Shown: positions 34,322-43,075 of the stretch, in pieces
Layout: each line of letters opens with the position of its first letter
Position numbering within the stretch: position 1 is the first letter of the stretch
Assembly (NCBI RefSeq): GCF_035270045.1
Contig: NZ_DATFIP010000059.1
Span: forward strand, 1 to 64,000
Length of the DNA stretch: 64,000 bases
Direction: 5' to 3'
Source of the DNA: Salibaculum sp035270045
Lineage (GTDB): Bacteria; Pseudomonadota; Alphaproteobacteria; Rhodobacterales; Rhodobacteraceae
Made by a program: the position numbers and the translations under genes
Notes under the pieces: generated by a model
What the model was told of the DNA's origin: nothing
Database searches by the model: none
What the model saw: only the letters and a program-made list of their open reading frames with translations

Positions 34322-34456
34322 ATGGCACAGCACAAGCATGGTGAAATGGACACCACCGAACACGAAAAGACCTTTCAGGGATTCGTGACCTTCACGGTGC
34401 GGACCACCATCGCGATCATCGTGGTGCTGATCTTTCTCGCGCTGATCGGCGCCTGA
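34322..34456 (+). CDS. aa3-type cytochrome c oxidase subunit IV
   Basis: A 44-aa micro-protein with an acidic, His-containing cytoplasmic front (MAQHKHGEMDTTEHEKTF) and one membrane helix at about residues 24-43. This is the classic form of the small aa3-type oxidase subunit IV in Paracoccus and other Rhodobacteraceae, which wraps around the core oxidase in the inner membrane. The other oxidase genes are not in the window. It is shorter than most gene finders accept. Confidence 0.88.
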   Translation: MAQHKHGEMDTTEHEKTFQGFVTFTVRTTIAIIVVLIFLALIGA

Positions 34457-34472
34457 CCGGCCCGTATCGCAG

Positions 34473-35087
34473 ATGGACCGGCGCAAATTTCTCCTGACCG
34501 CGCCACTGGCGCTGGCGGCCTGCGGCGCACCGCGAGTCTGGGCTCCGGATGAATTTGTTGCCGCCAAGGCCTACACGCACCCCGGCCCCAAGTCGCTGAC
34601 GCTTTACACCATGCGCAACACCGGCAGCGACAACGGCGCCCACACGGGGCTGCTGATCAATGCCAGCCAGCGCGTCCTGTGGGACCCGGCCGGCACCTTC
34701 GGCCACGACTCGATCCCCGAACGCAACGACGTTCACTATGGTATCACCCCGCGGATCGAGCAGTTCTACATCTCCTACCATTCGCGGATCACCTATTACA
34801 CGCAGATCCAGCACGTCGAGGTCCCGCCCGCAACCGCTGCGCTGGCCTTGCGCCTGGTTCAGGAGAACGGACCGACGCCCAAGTCGTTCTGCACCGTTCA
34901 CACCTCTCGCATGCTGGCGCAGTTGCCGGGGTTCGGGTTCATACGCACCACCCTCTTCCCCAATAACCTGGCCGACCAGTTCGCCAGAGTGCCGGGCGTG
35001 CAGACGCGCGAATACCGCGAGACCGACAGCGACGACAAGTCCGTCGCCGCCGCGCGCATCGACGCGGCTATCCAGACAGACCCGTAA
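34473..35087 (+). CDS. lipoprotein of unknown function, possible permuted papain-like fold
   Basis: The 204-aa product has a twin-arginine-like start (MDRRKFLL) and a lipobox (LALAAC, Cys near residue 17), so it is probably a lipoprotein. The order GAHTGLLIN (H, about 56-64) then SFCTVHTSRML (C, about 139-149) resembles circularly permuted NlpC/P60-type hydrolases (LRAT/YiiX-like), in which the His precedes the Cys. This is inference from motif order. It follows the oxidase subunit gene by 16 bases. The end overlaps azlD by 20 bases. Confidence 0.72.
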   Translation: MDRRKFLLTAPLALAACGAPRVWAPDEFVAAKAYTHPGPKSLTLYTMRNTGSDNGAHTGLLINASQRVLWDPAGTFGHDSIPERNDVHYGITPRIEQFYISYHSRITYYTQIQHVEVPPATAALALRLVQENGPTPKSFCTVHTSRMLAQLPGFGFIRTTLFPNNLADQFARVPGVQTREYRETDSDDKSVAAARIDAAIQTDP

Positions 35088-35400
35088 GCCAAAGCAGACC
35101 GTATAGCGTGACCGCCCCGGCGCCGATGGCCGCCAGCACGTTGCGCGCGAAGTATCCGACCACCACCGTCGCCACGGCCGCGGCGAACCGCGGGCCGTCG
35201 GGGTCACCACCCGTCGCCCCGGGCCAGAGCACGAGCGGCGCCACCAGCCCCGGCAGGACCGCCACCGCCGTGTAGCGAAGGTGCCGCAGCACCCATTCGG
35301 GCAGGTCCGCACCGCCCAGCAAACCCAGGAAGGAAAACCGCAGCAGGAAGGTGCCGATGCCTATTGCCAGGATAATGATCCAGATCGTCGCGTCGCTCAT
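35068..35400 (-). CDS. branched-chain amino acid exporter subunit, AzlD type
   Basis: A 110-aa protein with three or four membrane helices and the family strand LLRFSFLGLLG. AzlD proteins are the small partners of AzlC (LIV-E family) in exporting branched-chain amino acids or their analogues. It overlaps azlC by 4 bases, as is usual for this pair. The end overlaps the convergent lipoprotein gene. Confidence 0.9.
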   Translation of the reverse strand: MSDATIWIIILAIGIGTFLLRFSFLGLLGGADLPEWVLRHLRYTAVAVLPGLVAPLVLWPGATGGDPDGPRFAAAVATVVVGYFARNVLAAIGAGAVTLYGLLWLTGLSG

Positions 35401-36110
35401 GCCGCAGCCCTTCGGGCCTGCCACAGCTCGATCCGCGCGCCCACAGCCATGGCCGCCAGCGCCGCGACCAGCAGGCCGAGATTGTAGGGAACCCCCGCCA
35501 GCAGCAACGCCAGCGCGACCGAGGTGAACCCGGCCGCCAAGTGCGCCGCCGTCCGCATCATGGGCCCGATCAGGGCCAGGAAACAGATCGGCATCGCGAA
35601 ATCCAGCGCCATCCAGGCCGGCACCCCCTCGCCCAGCCAGAGCCCAAGCGCGGTCATCGCCACCCAGCCCGGCGCGATCGGCGTGACCACCCCGAAGAAA
35701 AAGGCCATGCGCTGCGCGACCGTCCACTGCGGATATTGTTCAAAACGCACGGCGGAACAGGCAAAGCTCTGGTCCACGTTCACATAGGCGGCCAGGGCCC
35801 GCTGCCACAAAGGTGCCGCGCCAAGCCAGGGCGCCAGCCAGGCCGAATACATCGCCATGCGCAGATTGACCGCCAGCGCGGTGGCCACCACGATCAGGAT
35901 CGGTGCGTTGTCCATGATCAATTGCAGGGCCGCGAATTGCGCCGCCCCCGCGAAGACCACGGTGGAAAAGGCCATGGCCTGCGGCACGCTGAGACCCGAC
36001 TCGGCGGCCACCACCCCGAAGAGCAACCCGAAAGGCCCCGCGACCAGCAGGAAGGGCAGCGCATCGCGGATGCCCATCAGGTAGGTGTTTTTCGGCTTGG
36101 ATCGGGCCAC
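35397..36110 (-). CDS. branched-chain amino acid exporter subunit, AzlC type
   Basis: A 237-aa inner-membrane protein with five or more helices and the AzlC signatures GPFGLLFGVVAAESGLS (about 26-42), FAGAAQFAALQL (about 53-64) and NLRMAMYSAWLAPWL. It works with AzlD. The exported compound cannot be told from sequence. The gene is divergent from mobA. Confidence 0.92.
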   Translation of the reverse strand: MARSKPKNTYLMGIRDALPFLLVAGPFGLLFGVVAAESGLSVPQAMAFSTVVFAGAAQFAALQLIMDNAPILIVVATALAVNLRMAMYSAWLAPWLGAAPLWQRALAAYVNVDQSFACSAVRFEQYPQWTVAQRMAFFFGVVTPIAPGWVAMTALGLWLGEGVPAWMALDFAMPICFLALIGPMMRTAAHLAAGFTSVALALLLAGVPYNLGLLVAALAAMAVGARIELWQARRAAA

Positions 36111-36173
36111 GGGACTGACCTATGGTTCAAGGCAATACGGTCGCGTATCGCGCTGCAGGGAGCATGGCAACCG

Positions 36174-36767
36174 ATGACACAGCCGCTGGGCGTGATACTC
36201 GCGGGCGGACGCGGCACCCGGATGGGCGGCCGGGACAAGGCCATGGTGAGGCTGGGTGGAGAGACGCTTTTGCAGCGCGCCGTGGATCGGCTGGCCCCGC
36301 AGGTTGCCGCGCTGGCGGTGAACGCCAATTCCCGGCTCGCGACGGACCTGACGCAGCTGGCCGACGGTATCACCGGGCACGCCGGACCGCTCGCCGGTAT
36401 TCTGGCCGCGCTGGACTGGGCCGCGGCCATGGGCGCGCGGCATGTCGTGACCGTGCCCGTGGATGTGCCGTTCTTTCCCTGCGACCTTGTTCCGCGCCTG
36501 CTGCTGGCGGGGGAAAGCCACCCGGTGGGTCTGGCCATCGCGGCCGCCGAGGACGGGCTGCATCCGACATTCGGCCTCTGGCCGGTGGACCTGCGACCTG
36601 ACCTGTCCGCGGCACTGGAAAACGGGGTGCGAAAAGTGACCGACTGGACCGGTGAATACGGTGCGGCGCAGGCGCATTTCCCCGCGACCGAGCCTTCGTC
36701 GTTTCTCAACGTGAACCGGCCCGAGGACCTGGCGCGGGCCGAGGCGGCGCTGGCCGCCTCGCAATGA
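36174..36767 (+). CDS. mobA: molybdenum cofactor guanylyltransferase
   Basis: MobA (197 aa) joins GMP to molybdopterin to make the bis-MGD form used by DMSO-reductase-type enzymes. The nucleotide-binding start LAGGRGTRMGGRDKAM (about residues 9-24) and the DVPFFPCDLVPRL block are typical. The ATG at 36174 is chosen because a GGGAG box lies 8-12 bases upstream and the conserved domain starts at residue 4. The following gene overlaps by 4 bases. Confidence 0.93.
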   Translation: MTQPLGVILAGGRGTRMGGRDKAMVRLGGETLLQRAVDRLAPQVAALAVNANSRLATDLTQLADGITGHAGPLAGILAALDWAAAMGARHVVTVPVDVPFFPCDLVPRLLLAGESHPVGLAIAAAEDGLHPTFGLWPVDLRPDLSAALENGVRKVTDWTGEYGAAQAHFPATEPSSFLNVNRPEDLARAEAALAASQ

Positions 36768-37345
36768 CGCCGGCGCGCGGCTTTTCAGAGGACGAGCGGC
36801 CGCGCATCGCCGCGCTCTACTGGGGGGCCTTCGGCGACAAGCTGGGCCGGGTCATGGGCCCGCGGCGGCGGGCGCTGGTCTTCCTGCAGGACGCGATGGA
36901 CCCGACCCACGCGCTGACGATGCGCGACGGGTCGGGGCGCATCCAGGGCCTGGTAGGGTTCAAGACCTACCGAGGCGCCTTCGTGGGCGGCCACATCAGC
37001 GACATGGTCCGGCACTACGGCCGGCTGGGCGGCCCGCTGCGCGCCGGCGCGCTGAGCCTGCTGGAACGCGAGGTCGAGAACCACCGCTTCGTCATGGACG
37101 GGATCATCGTCGCCCCCGAGGCACGCGGACAGGGCATCGGCACCGCCCTGCTGGACGCCATCGCGCAGGAGGCCGCCGACCGGGGGTTCTCGGAACTTCG
37201 ACTGGACGTGATCGACAGCAATCCGCGCGCTCGCGCGCTCTACGAACGGCAGGGCTTCGTTGTCGGGGGAGAGCACCGGCTGGGCCTGCTGCGGTACGTC
37301 TTCGGCTTTCGCTGTGCCACGACGATGATCCGCCGCGTGGGCTGA
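36764..37345 (+). CDS. GNAT-family N-acetyltransferase
   Basis: A 193-aa protein with the GNAT acetyl-CoA site VAPEARGQGIGTALL (about residues 117-131) and the later RLDVIDSNPRARALYERQGF block, which fits motif B. The substrate is unknown. It overlaps mobA by 4 bases. The N-terminal 100 residues are variable. Confidence 0.9.
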   Translation: MTPARGFSEDERPRIAALYWGAFGDKLGRVMGPRRRALVFLQDAMDPTHALTMRDGSGRIQGLVGFKTYRGAFVGGHISDMVRHYGRLGGPLRAGALSLLEREVENHRFVMDGIIVAPEARGQGIGTALLDAIAQEAADRGFSELRLDVIDSNPRARALYERQGFVVGGEHRLGLLRYVFGFRCATTMIRRVG

Positions 37346-37859
37346 GCCGCCGACGCCACCCTGCGCACCCCGATCCGCGCGACGCGCCGCCCTGCTGTCC
37401 CGCGCGCACCCACCGACATGGCCCCCAAGGGTCGCCACTTGGCCGGACCCACTTACGGCAGCTTTGCGCTGGGAGCCGGCTTTGCAAAGCGGCATCATAG
37501 CTGACAACCTTGCGGCATGGAGCAGACATTGGCTCGAGCCGCGCATCGCCGACGCGCGCGGTGGCGAAGCTGCGTTGGGTCTGAGCACTTTATGTCAGCC
37601 AAGTCCGAAAAGAACCGGAATGATTCGCGCCGCCCGGCCAAATCGCCGCCGCGTAGGGGCGCGTCGGCGATGCGCGGCGGCCTTCGGCCTTGTTCCGCGC
37701 GGAGATTGTCCGAGGCGGGCTCAAACCCGAACACCCGCGGCATCGTCGGCGCATGTCTTTTTCGGGCTGGCAGCGGTCATCCGACGCGCTTGCCCAAGGA
37801 AGCTGAACGGGTGGTCGGCCCGCCGCTTTGCCCCGGCATCTGCTGTCCGGCGGCGCCGC
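37346..37859. other. 514-base non-coding gap with eroded look
   Basis: No convincing gene lies between the GNAT gene and the next stop at 37860. Open frames here have Arg-rich, low-quality translations on both strands and no ribosome binding sites. The stretch holds a long inverted repeat (37538-37678). It may be a non-coding repeat or a remnant of an old insertion. Confidence 0.6.
37538..37678. repeat. 20-bp perfect inverted repeat, 101-base spacer
   Basis: Arms at 37538-37557 and 37659-37678 are exact inverted copies (start GCCGCGCATCG, centre GCCGACGCGC). The 101-base spacer contains the most AT-rich stretch of the gap (ACTTTATGTCAGCC). No transposase, target duplication or poly-T is obvious. 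A mobile miniature element or a family of intergenic repeats are options. Confidence 0.6.
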
Positions 37860-38873
37860 CTAGTCGAACGCCCCCGTCACCCGCCCCAGCAGCATGAAGG
37901 CGCGGGCGGTGCGCGTCTCTGCCAAGGCGACGATTTCCTCGTCGCTGGCTTGTTGCTCGAACCCTTCCAGCATCTGGTCGAACTTGCGCAGGAAGTGATG
38001 CGCGGCGTCGCGAAAGATCGTGTCCTCGCGCATCCGCCCGGCCGTCAGCGCCAGCGACGAGCGGTCTCGCACCCCACCCAAGGCGGCCACGGGTTTGCCC
38101 CGCTCACCACGCGCGAATCGGCGCCAGAACTCGGGGCGCGCCCGGTCGGGGCGAAGGTCGTCCATGTAGATGCCGTCCTGGCTGAGCAGTGTCAGCACAT
38201 CCTGGCTGGCCTGGATCAACTGGCGCGCGGTATGATCCTTCAGCGCGCGGCGCAGCGCGGCGAAGCCGACCTCGTCATCCTCGGTATCGGGGAAATTCAG
38301 CGCCAGGATCAGGTCCGAACGCTGCACCGGCGGGGTCATGTCCTCGGCGCTGGTGCCCAGGGCTAGCGTCGGCTGATCGTCCCCGCCCGGCCTCGGGCCA
38401 GGGGTCAACGGCGCCGCTGACGGGGCCGGCCGGGCCGACGTGAACGTCGCCAGCGTCGTCTCGGTCTTCTGCGCGGCCTGCGCGATCTCGTTGAGCTTCT
38501 TTTCCACCGTCGAATCCACGCCCGACGCACCACGGGCCTGGCGGTCGGCGACATAGGTCTGGCGCATGGCGTCCACGGCCGCCTGGAGGCGCCGCGATTC
38601 CTCGCGCACGATACGGGCAGAACGCATGGCAATGGCCGCAACCCAGATCACCGCGACAGGCAGGAAGACCGCCAGCAGCGTCATGACAAATGCAACGGTG
38701 TCCAGGCCATCGCCGCCGCTGTCGGTGGGCAGCACGACGAAGAACAGGGCCGAGGCTGCCAGCCAGCCCAGGCTGAGTAGTCCAGCGATGATCTCGACCG
38801 CCGAGACGCGCAGCCCCTCGGGCTTTTCCCCCGCTTGAAGGGCCACGTCGGCCTGGGTTGGGCGGTTCGCCAT
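37860..38873 (-). CDS. conserved two-helix membrane protein of unknown function
   Basis: I do not recognise a named family. The 337-aa protein has two membrane helices (about residues 24-47 and 60-82), a charged coiled-coil region (about 85-145), a Pro/Ala-rich linker and a C-terminal helical domain with the phrases LILALNFPDTEDDEVGF (about 200) and HHFLRKFDQMLEGFE (about 300). It lies 17 bases downstream of greA and so may be co-transcribed. Rhodobacteraceae often carry such a protein. Confidence 0.72.
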   Translation of the reverse strand: MANRPTQADVALQAGEKPEGLRVSAVEIIAGLLSLGWLAASALFFVVLPTDSGGDGLDTVAFVMTLLAVFLPVAVIWVAAIAMRSARIVREESRRLQAAVDAMRQTYVADRQARGASGVDSTVEKKLNEIAQAAQKTETTLATFTSARPAPSAAPLTPGPRPGGDDQPTLALGTSAEDMTPPVQRSDLILALNFPDTEDDEVGFAALRRALKDHTARQLIQASQDVLTLLSQDGIYMDDLRPDRARPEFWRRFARGERGKPVAALGGVRDRSSLALTAGRMREDTIFRDAAHHFLRKFDQMLEGFEQQASDEEIVALAETRTARAFMLLGRVTGAFD

Positions 38874-38890
38874 GCTGCGGGTCTCCGGCC

Positions 38891-39361
38891 CTAGAGGTAG
38901 GAAATGCTGAGGATCTCGTAGCTGCGGTCCCCCCCGGGCGTGCGCACCTCGACGCTGTCGCCTTCTTCCTTGCCGATCAGGGCGCGGGCGAGCGGCGACT
39001 TGATGTTAAGCCGCCCGGCCTCCAGGTCGGCCTCGTATTCGCCGACGATCTGGTAGGTTTTTTCCGCATCGGTATCCTCGTCCACGATCCCGACAGTGGC
39101 GCCGAACTTGATCGCGCCCGACATCCGGGCCGGGTCGATCACGTCGGCCAGCGACATGACACCTTCAAGTTCCTTGATGCGGCCCTCAATGAAGGACTGC
39201 TTCTCCTTGGCAGAATGATACTCGGCATTTTCGGACAGATCGCCATGCTCGCGGGCCTCGGCGATCGCCTTGATGATGGCAGGGCGCTCCTCGCTCTTGA
39301 GCTGCTTGAGCTCGGCCTGGAGCTTGTCGTAGCCGGCACGGGTCAGCGGTATCTTTTCCAT
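38891..39361 (-). CDS. greA: transcription elongation factor GreA
   Basis: GreA (156 aa) frees stalled RNA polymerase by transcript cleavage. The coiled-coil N-terminus has AREHGDLSENAEYHSAKEKQ with the tip Asp/Glu pair (GDLSEN), and the C-terminal globular domain ends in SPLARALIGKEEGDSVEV. Length is as expected. The ATG at 39361 gives the standard MEKIPLTRAG start; a longer form of 19 codons upstream is unlikely. Confidence 0.96.
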   Translation of the reverse strand: MEKIPLTRAGYDKLQAELKQLKSEERPAIIKAIAEAREHGDLSENAEYHSAKEKQSFIEGRIKELEGVMSLADVIDPARMSGAIKFGATVGIVDEDTDAEKTYQIVGEYEADLEAGRLNIKSPLARALIGKEEGDSVEVRTPGGDRSYEILSISYL

Positions 39362-39404
39362 CGGTCCGTCCTGAAAAGCGTGAAACTTGAAGTGAGCGTT
39401 CATA

Positions 39405-39433
39405 ACCCCTTGGCCCACCGAGCCTCAAGGGGT
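39405..39433 (-). promoter_or_regulatory. stem-loop upstream of greA
   Basis: ACCCCTTG (39405-39412) pairs perfectly with CAAGGGGT (39426-39433) over a 13-base loop. It lies 44 bases before the greA start and may be part of the leader. GreA genes are known to have short leader transcripts in some bacteria. Confidence 0.4.
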
Positions 39434-39465
39434 GTCTCCTGCGGCAACCCTCGCCTTTCAGAATA

Positions 39466-39486
39466 TGCGGTGATGGCGTCACCGCA
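39466..39486. promoter_or_regulatory. 8-bp dyad between greA and ETF-QO
   Basis: TGCGGTGA and TCACCGCA form a perfect 8-bp inverted repeat with a 5-base loop in the divergent spacer. It could be an operator for either gene or a small hairpin. Confidence 0.4.
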
Positions 39487-39601
39487 AGCCCCTGCACGGG
39501 TCGCAGCGCGACAATTTAACGTCGTGTCTCGATTGCCCCGGAATGGCTGGTCCGATAACCAAGTTGGGCAAGATTGCGTGCACGACAGGGGAGCCTAGGT
39601 C

Positions 39602-41251
39602 ATGGCCGAGATGATACGCGAATCCATGGAGTACGACGTCGTCATCGTCGGTGCCGGGCCGGCGGGCTTATCCGCCGCGATCCGGCTCAAGCAGCTTGAT
39701 CCGGCGCTCGAGGTCGTGGTGTTGGAAAAGGGATCCGAGGTCGGCGCGCACATCCTGTCGGGCGCGGTGCTGGACCCCTGTGGTCTCGACGCGCTGATCC
39801 CCGACTGGAAAGAAAAGGGCGCGCCGCTGAACGTGCCGGTGCGCGACGACAACTTCTACATGCTGGGCGAGGCGGGCAAGGTGCGCGTGCCGAACTGGCC
39901 GATGCCGCCGCTGATGAACAACCACGGCAACTACATCGTCTCCATGGGCAATGTCTGCCGCTGGATGGCCGAACAGGCCGAGGAACTGGGCGTCGAAATC
40001 TTCCCCGGCATGGCCTGTTCCGAACTGGTCTATGGTGACAATGGCGAAGTGAAGGGGGTCGTCGCCGGCGTCTTCGGCCTGGAAGCGGACGGGTCCATCG
40101 GTGAAAACACCGAACCGGGCATGGAACTGCACGGCAAGTACGTCTTCCTGTCCGAGGGCGTGCGCGGCTCGCTCGCCAAGGAAGTGATGGCGAAATACGA
40201 CCTGCAAGCCGGGAAAGAGCCGCAGAAATTCGGCCTCGGCATGAAGGAAATCTGGGAAATCGACCCTGACAAGCACCGTGAAGGCTCTGTCACCCACACG
40301 ATGGGCTGGCCGCTGAACGGAAACGCGGGCGGCGGGTCCTTCATCTATCACCTGGAGAACAACCAGGTTTACGTGGGCTTCGTAGTGCACCTGAATTACC
40401 GCAATCCGCACCTGTACCCTTACATGGAATTCCAGCGGTTCAAGCATCACCCGATGGTGGCCGACCTGCTGAAGGGCGGCAAGCGCGTGGCGTATGGAGC
40501 GCGAGCGATATCGGAGGGCGGATACCAGTCGATGCCCAAGATGGTGGCGCCGGGCGTGGCGCTGCTGGGCTGCTCGGTGGGCATGGTCAACGTGCCGCGC
40601 ATCAAGGGCAACCACAACGCCATGCTGTCGGGCAAGGCCGCGGCCGAGGCCGCCTTTGACGCGATCGAGGCCGACCGCGCCGGTGACGAGTTGACCGCCT
40701 ACGAGGACGAGGTGCGCACCGGCGCCATCGGGCGCGATCTCAAGAAGGTGCGCAACGTGAAACCGATGTGGTCCAAGTGGGGGCTGAGCGCCTCGCTCGC
40801 CCTTGGCGGGGTCGACATGTGGACCAACAACCTCTTCGGGCTGAGCCTTTTCGGCACCATGAAACACGGCAAGTCCGACGCCGAGGCGACGGAACCTGCG
40901 GACAAGCATCAGCCCATCGACTACCCCAAACCCGACGGCAAGCTGTCCTTCGACCGGCTGACGAATGTCAGCTACTCGATGACCAACCACGAGGAAAACC
41001 AGCCGGTGCATCTGACACTGCGGGACGCAAACGTCCCCGTCGCAGTGAACCTGCCGAAATATGCCGGCCCATCGGCGCGCTATTGCCCCGCCGGGGTCTA
41101 CGAGTTCGTGGAAAAGGACGGTCAACAGCAGTTCGTGATCAATTTCCAGAACTGCGTGCATTGCAAGACCTGCGACATCAAGGACCCCAGCCAGAACATC
41201 CACTGGACGGTGCCGCAGGGCGGTGACGGACCGAACTATCCTAACATGTGA
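39602..41251 (+). CDS. electron transfer flavoprotein-ubiquinone oxidoreductase
   Basis: ETF-QO (549 aa) takes electrons from reduced ETF, fed by acyl-CoA dehydrogenases, and reduces ubiquinone at the inner membrane. The FAD site VVIVGAGPAGLSAAIRLKQ is at residues 12-30, and the 4Fe-4S cluster is built by CPAGVYEF and CVHCKTC near the C-terminus. The membrane-contact and quinone region in the middle is complete. Length is normal for the family. Confidence 0.97.
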   Translation: MAEMIRESMEYDVVIVGAGPAGLSAAIRLKQLDPALEVVVLEKGSEVGAHILSGAVLDPCGLDALIPDWKEKGAPLNVPVRDDNFYMLGEAGKVRVPNWPMPPLMNNHGNYIVSMGNVCRWMAEQAEELGVEIFPGMACSELVYGDNGEVKGVVAGVFGLEADGSIGENTEPGMELHGKYVFLSEGVRGSLAKEVMAKYDLQAGKEPQKFGLGMKEIWEIDPDKHREGSVTHTMGWPLNGNAGGGSFIYHLENNQVYVGFVVHLNYRNPHLYPYMEFQRFKHHPMVADLLKGGKRVAYGARAISEGGYQSMPKMVAPGVALLGCSVGMVNVPRIKGNHNAMLSGKAAAEAAFDAIEADRAGDELTAYEDEVRTGAIGRDLKKVRNVKPMWSKWGLSASLALGGVDMWTNNLFGLSLFGTMKHGKSDAEATEPADKHQPIDYPKPDGKLSFDRLTNVSYSMTNHEENQPVHLTLRDANVPVAVNLPKYAGPSARYCPAGVYEFVEKDGQQQFVINFQNCVHCKTCDIKDPSQNIHWTVPQGGDGPNYPNM

Positions 41252-41337
41252 CCGCGGCGGGGCCGGTGATCGGGCACTGACCTGCGCAATCCCCCGCCGC
41301 ACGGCCCGGTTGTGATTTGCCCCCGCCGGGGCAGCGC

Positions 41338-41343
41338 TATACT
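41338..41343 (+). promoter_or_regulatory. -10-like box before the TPR gene
   Basis: TATACT lies 35 bases upstream of the GTG start of the TPR gene. Possible -35 boxes are weak (TTTGCC at 41316-41321 gives a 16-base spacer), so this is a low-confidence promoter call. Confidence 0.3.
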
Positions 41344-41377
41344 CATGACGTGCCAAGACGTCCGGAGAGAGAGTACC

Positions 41378-43075
41378 GTGCCCAGATCCCTCAGCCTTGC
41401 AATGATCGCCGCCATCACCCTTTCGGGACCGGTCGCCGCCAATCCGGACCTGGGCGCCTACCTCGCCGCCCGGCAGGCCGGCCTGACACAGGACTACGAC
41501 GCGGCGGCCACCTATTTCGGCAAGGCGCTGACGCGCGACCCCGGCAACCCTGTCCTGCGCGAGAACACCCTGACCGCGCAGATCGCGGTTGGCCGGGTCC
41601 AGGACGCGCTGCCGGTGGCGCAGGCCATGCTGGCGGACGGACAGAACGGGCAGATGGCCAACCTGGTCCTGCTGGCCGAGGCTGCCCGGACCGAGGACTG
41701 GGACCGTGTTTTCGACCTGCTGGAAGCCGGACAGGAAGTCGGCCCAATGATCGACGGGTTGACCCAGGCCTGGGCCTTCGTCGGCAAGGGCCGAATGGAC
41801 GCCGCGCTGGACGCTTTCGACGAGATGGTCGATACCCCCGGGCTGCGCTCTTTCGGCTATTTGCACAAGGCCGCGGCGCTGGCCCAGGTCGGCGACCTGG
41901 AAGGGGCCGACGCGATCCTGTCCCTCCCACCCGCGCAAGGCGTGGTGCCCACCCGTGCCTCCATTCTGACCCATGTGCAGGTGCTCTGCCGCCTCGGCCG
42001 GTTCGAGCGCGCGCAGCAAGTGCTCGACGACAGCTTCGGCCAGAACACGGCGCCCGAACTGCGCGCCATCCGCGAACAGGTCGCCGCAGGGGTTGTGCCG
42101 CCGCGGGCCGGGCTGGCCGATACCCCGTCCGAGGCCATCGCACATCTTTTCCTCAGCCTGGCCGAGGCGCTGCAGGGCGGCGAGGCCGAGCCCTCCTACT
42201 TGCTGATGTATGCCCAGGCGGCTACCCATGTTGACCCTGATCGGGCGAGCGCGCATGTCATGGCCGCTCGGCTGCTGGCCGAGCTCGGCCAGCACGATCT
42301 GGCCGCCGCCACCTTTGCCCGGGTCGACCCCAGCGACCCTGCTTTCCTGACTGCCGAGCTGGGCCGGGCCGAGGCCCTGCGCGCCCAGGGCCGCACCGAG
42401 GCCGCGATAGAGGCGCTTTCGCAGTTGGCCCGCCATCACGGTGACGCCGCGCTAGTGCATGCCTCGCTGGGCGATATCCACCGCGAAGCCAAGGACTATG
42501 CCGCGGCCAATACCGCCTATGACAGGGCGCTTTCCCTCTACGGGCCGGATGACCCCTCGCGCTGGTGGGTCACCTATGCCCGCGGCATCACCCACGAGCG
42601 GCTGGACCAATGGGACAGCGCCGAGGCCGATTTCCGCGCCGCGCTGCGCCTCAAACCCGGCCAGCCCTCGGTGCTCAACTACCTGGGATACTCCATGGTC
42701 GAGATGGGCGAGAACCTGGACGAGGCGCTGGCCATGATCGAACAGGCCGCCGCGGCCCGCCCCGACAGCGGCGCAATCATCGACAGCCTGGGCTGGGTCC
42801 TGTTCAAGCTGGGACGCTACGACGAAGCGGTAAAACACATGGAACGGGCGGTCGAGCTGGAGCCGGTCGACCCGATCGTCACCGACCACCTGGGCGATAC
42901 CTACTGGATGGTGGGCCGAGAGATCGAGGCCCGCTTCCAGTGGCGCCGGGCGCTGTCCTTCGACCCCGAGCCGGAACTGGCCGAACGCATCCGCCGCAAG
43001 CTTGAGGTCGGCCTCACGGCGGTGATGCGCGAGGAGGGCCAGGCACCGGCGGACATGGCCTATGAGACCGACTGA
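41378..43075 (+). CDS. secreted tetratricopeptide repeat protein
   Basis: The 565-aa protein has a signal peptide (residues 1-20, ending GPVAA) and then an array of TPR units; the last ones are clear near 425-520 (LNYLGYSMVEMGENLDEAL, IIDSLGWVLFKLGRYDEAV). TPR arrays bind partner proteins; here it would be in the periplasm or at the outer membrane. The GTG at 41378 is chosen because a GGAGAG box sits before it and it gives a clean signal peptide. The ispE start overlaps its end by 14 bases. Confidence 0.86.
   Translation: MPRSLSLAMIAAITLSGPVAANPDLGAYLAARQAGLTQDYDAAATYFGKALTRDPGNPVLRENTLTAQIAVGRVQDALPVAQAMLADGQNGQMANLVLLAEAARTEDWDRVFDLLEAGQEVGPMIDGLTQAWAFVGKGRMDAALDAFDEMVDTPGLRSFGYLHKAAALAQVGDLEGADAILSLPPAQGVVPTRASILTHVQVLCRLGRFERAQQVLDDSFGQNTAPELRAIREQVAAGVVPPRAGLADTPSEAIAHLFLSLAEALQGGEAEPSYLLMYAQAATHVDPDRASAHVMAARLLAELGQHDLAAATFARVDPSDPAFLTAELGRAEALRAQGRTEAAIEALSQLARHHGDAALVHASLGDIHREAKDYAAANTAYDRALSLYGPDDPSRWWVTYARGITHERLDQWDSAEADFRAALRLKPGQPSVLNYLGYSMVEMGENLDEALAMIEQAAAARPDSGAIIDSLGWVLFKLGRYDEAVKHMERAVELEPVDPIVTDHLGDTYWMVGREIEARFQWRRALSFDPEPELAERIRRKLEVGLTAVMREEGQAPADMAYETD

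Noticed and set aside
37464..38366. Plus-strand frame starting in the non-coding gap and entering the next gene
   Set aside because: It begins in the inverted-repeat region and then runs antisense to the two-helix membrane protein gene; the product is Arg-rich and lacks a ribosome binding site.
39668..42439. Minus-strand open frame of about 920 codons
   Set aside because: It is antisense to ETF-QO and the TPR gene. The translation has no recognisable domain and no ribosome binding site; it results from codon-position GC bias.
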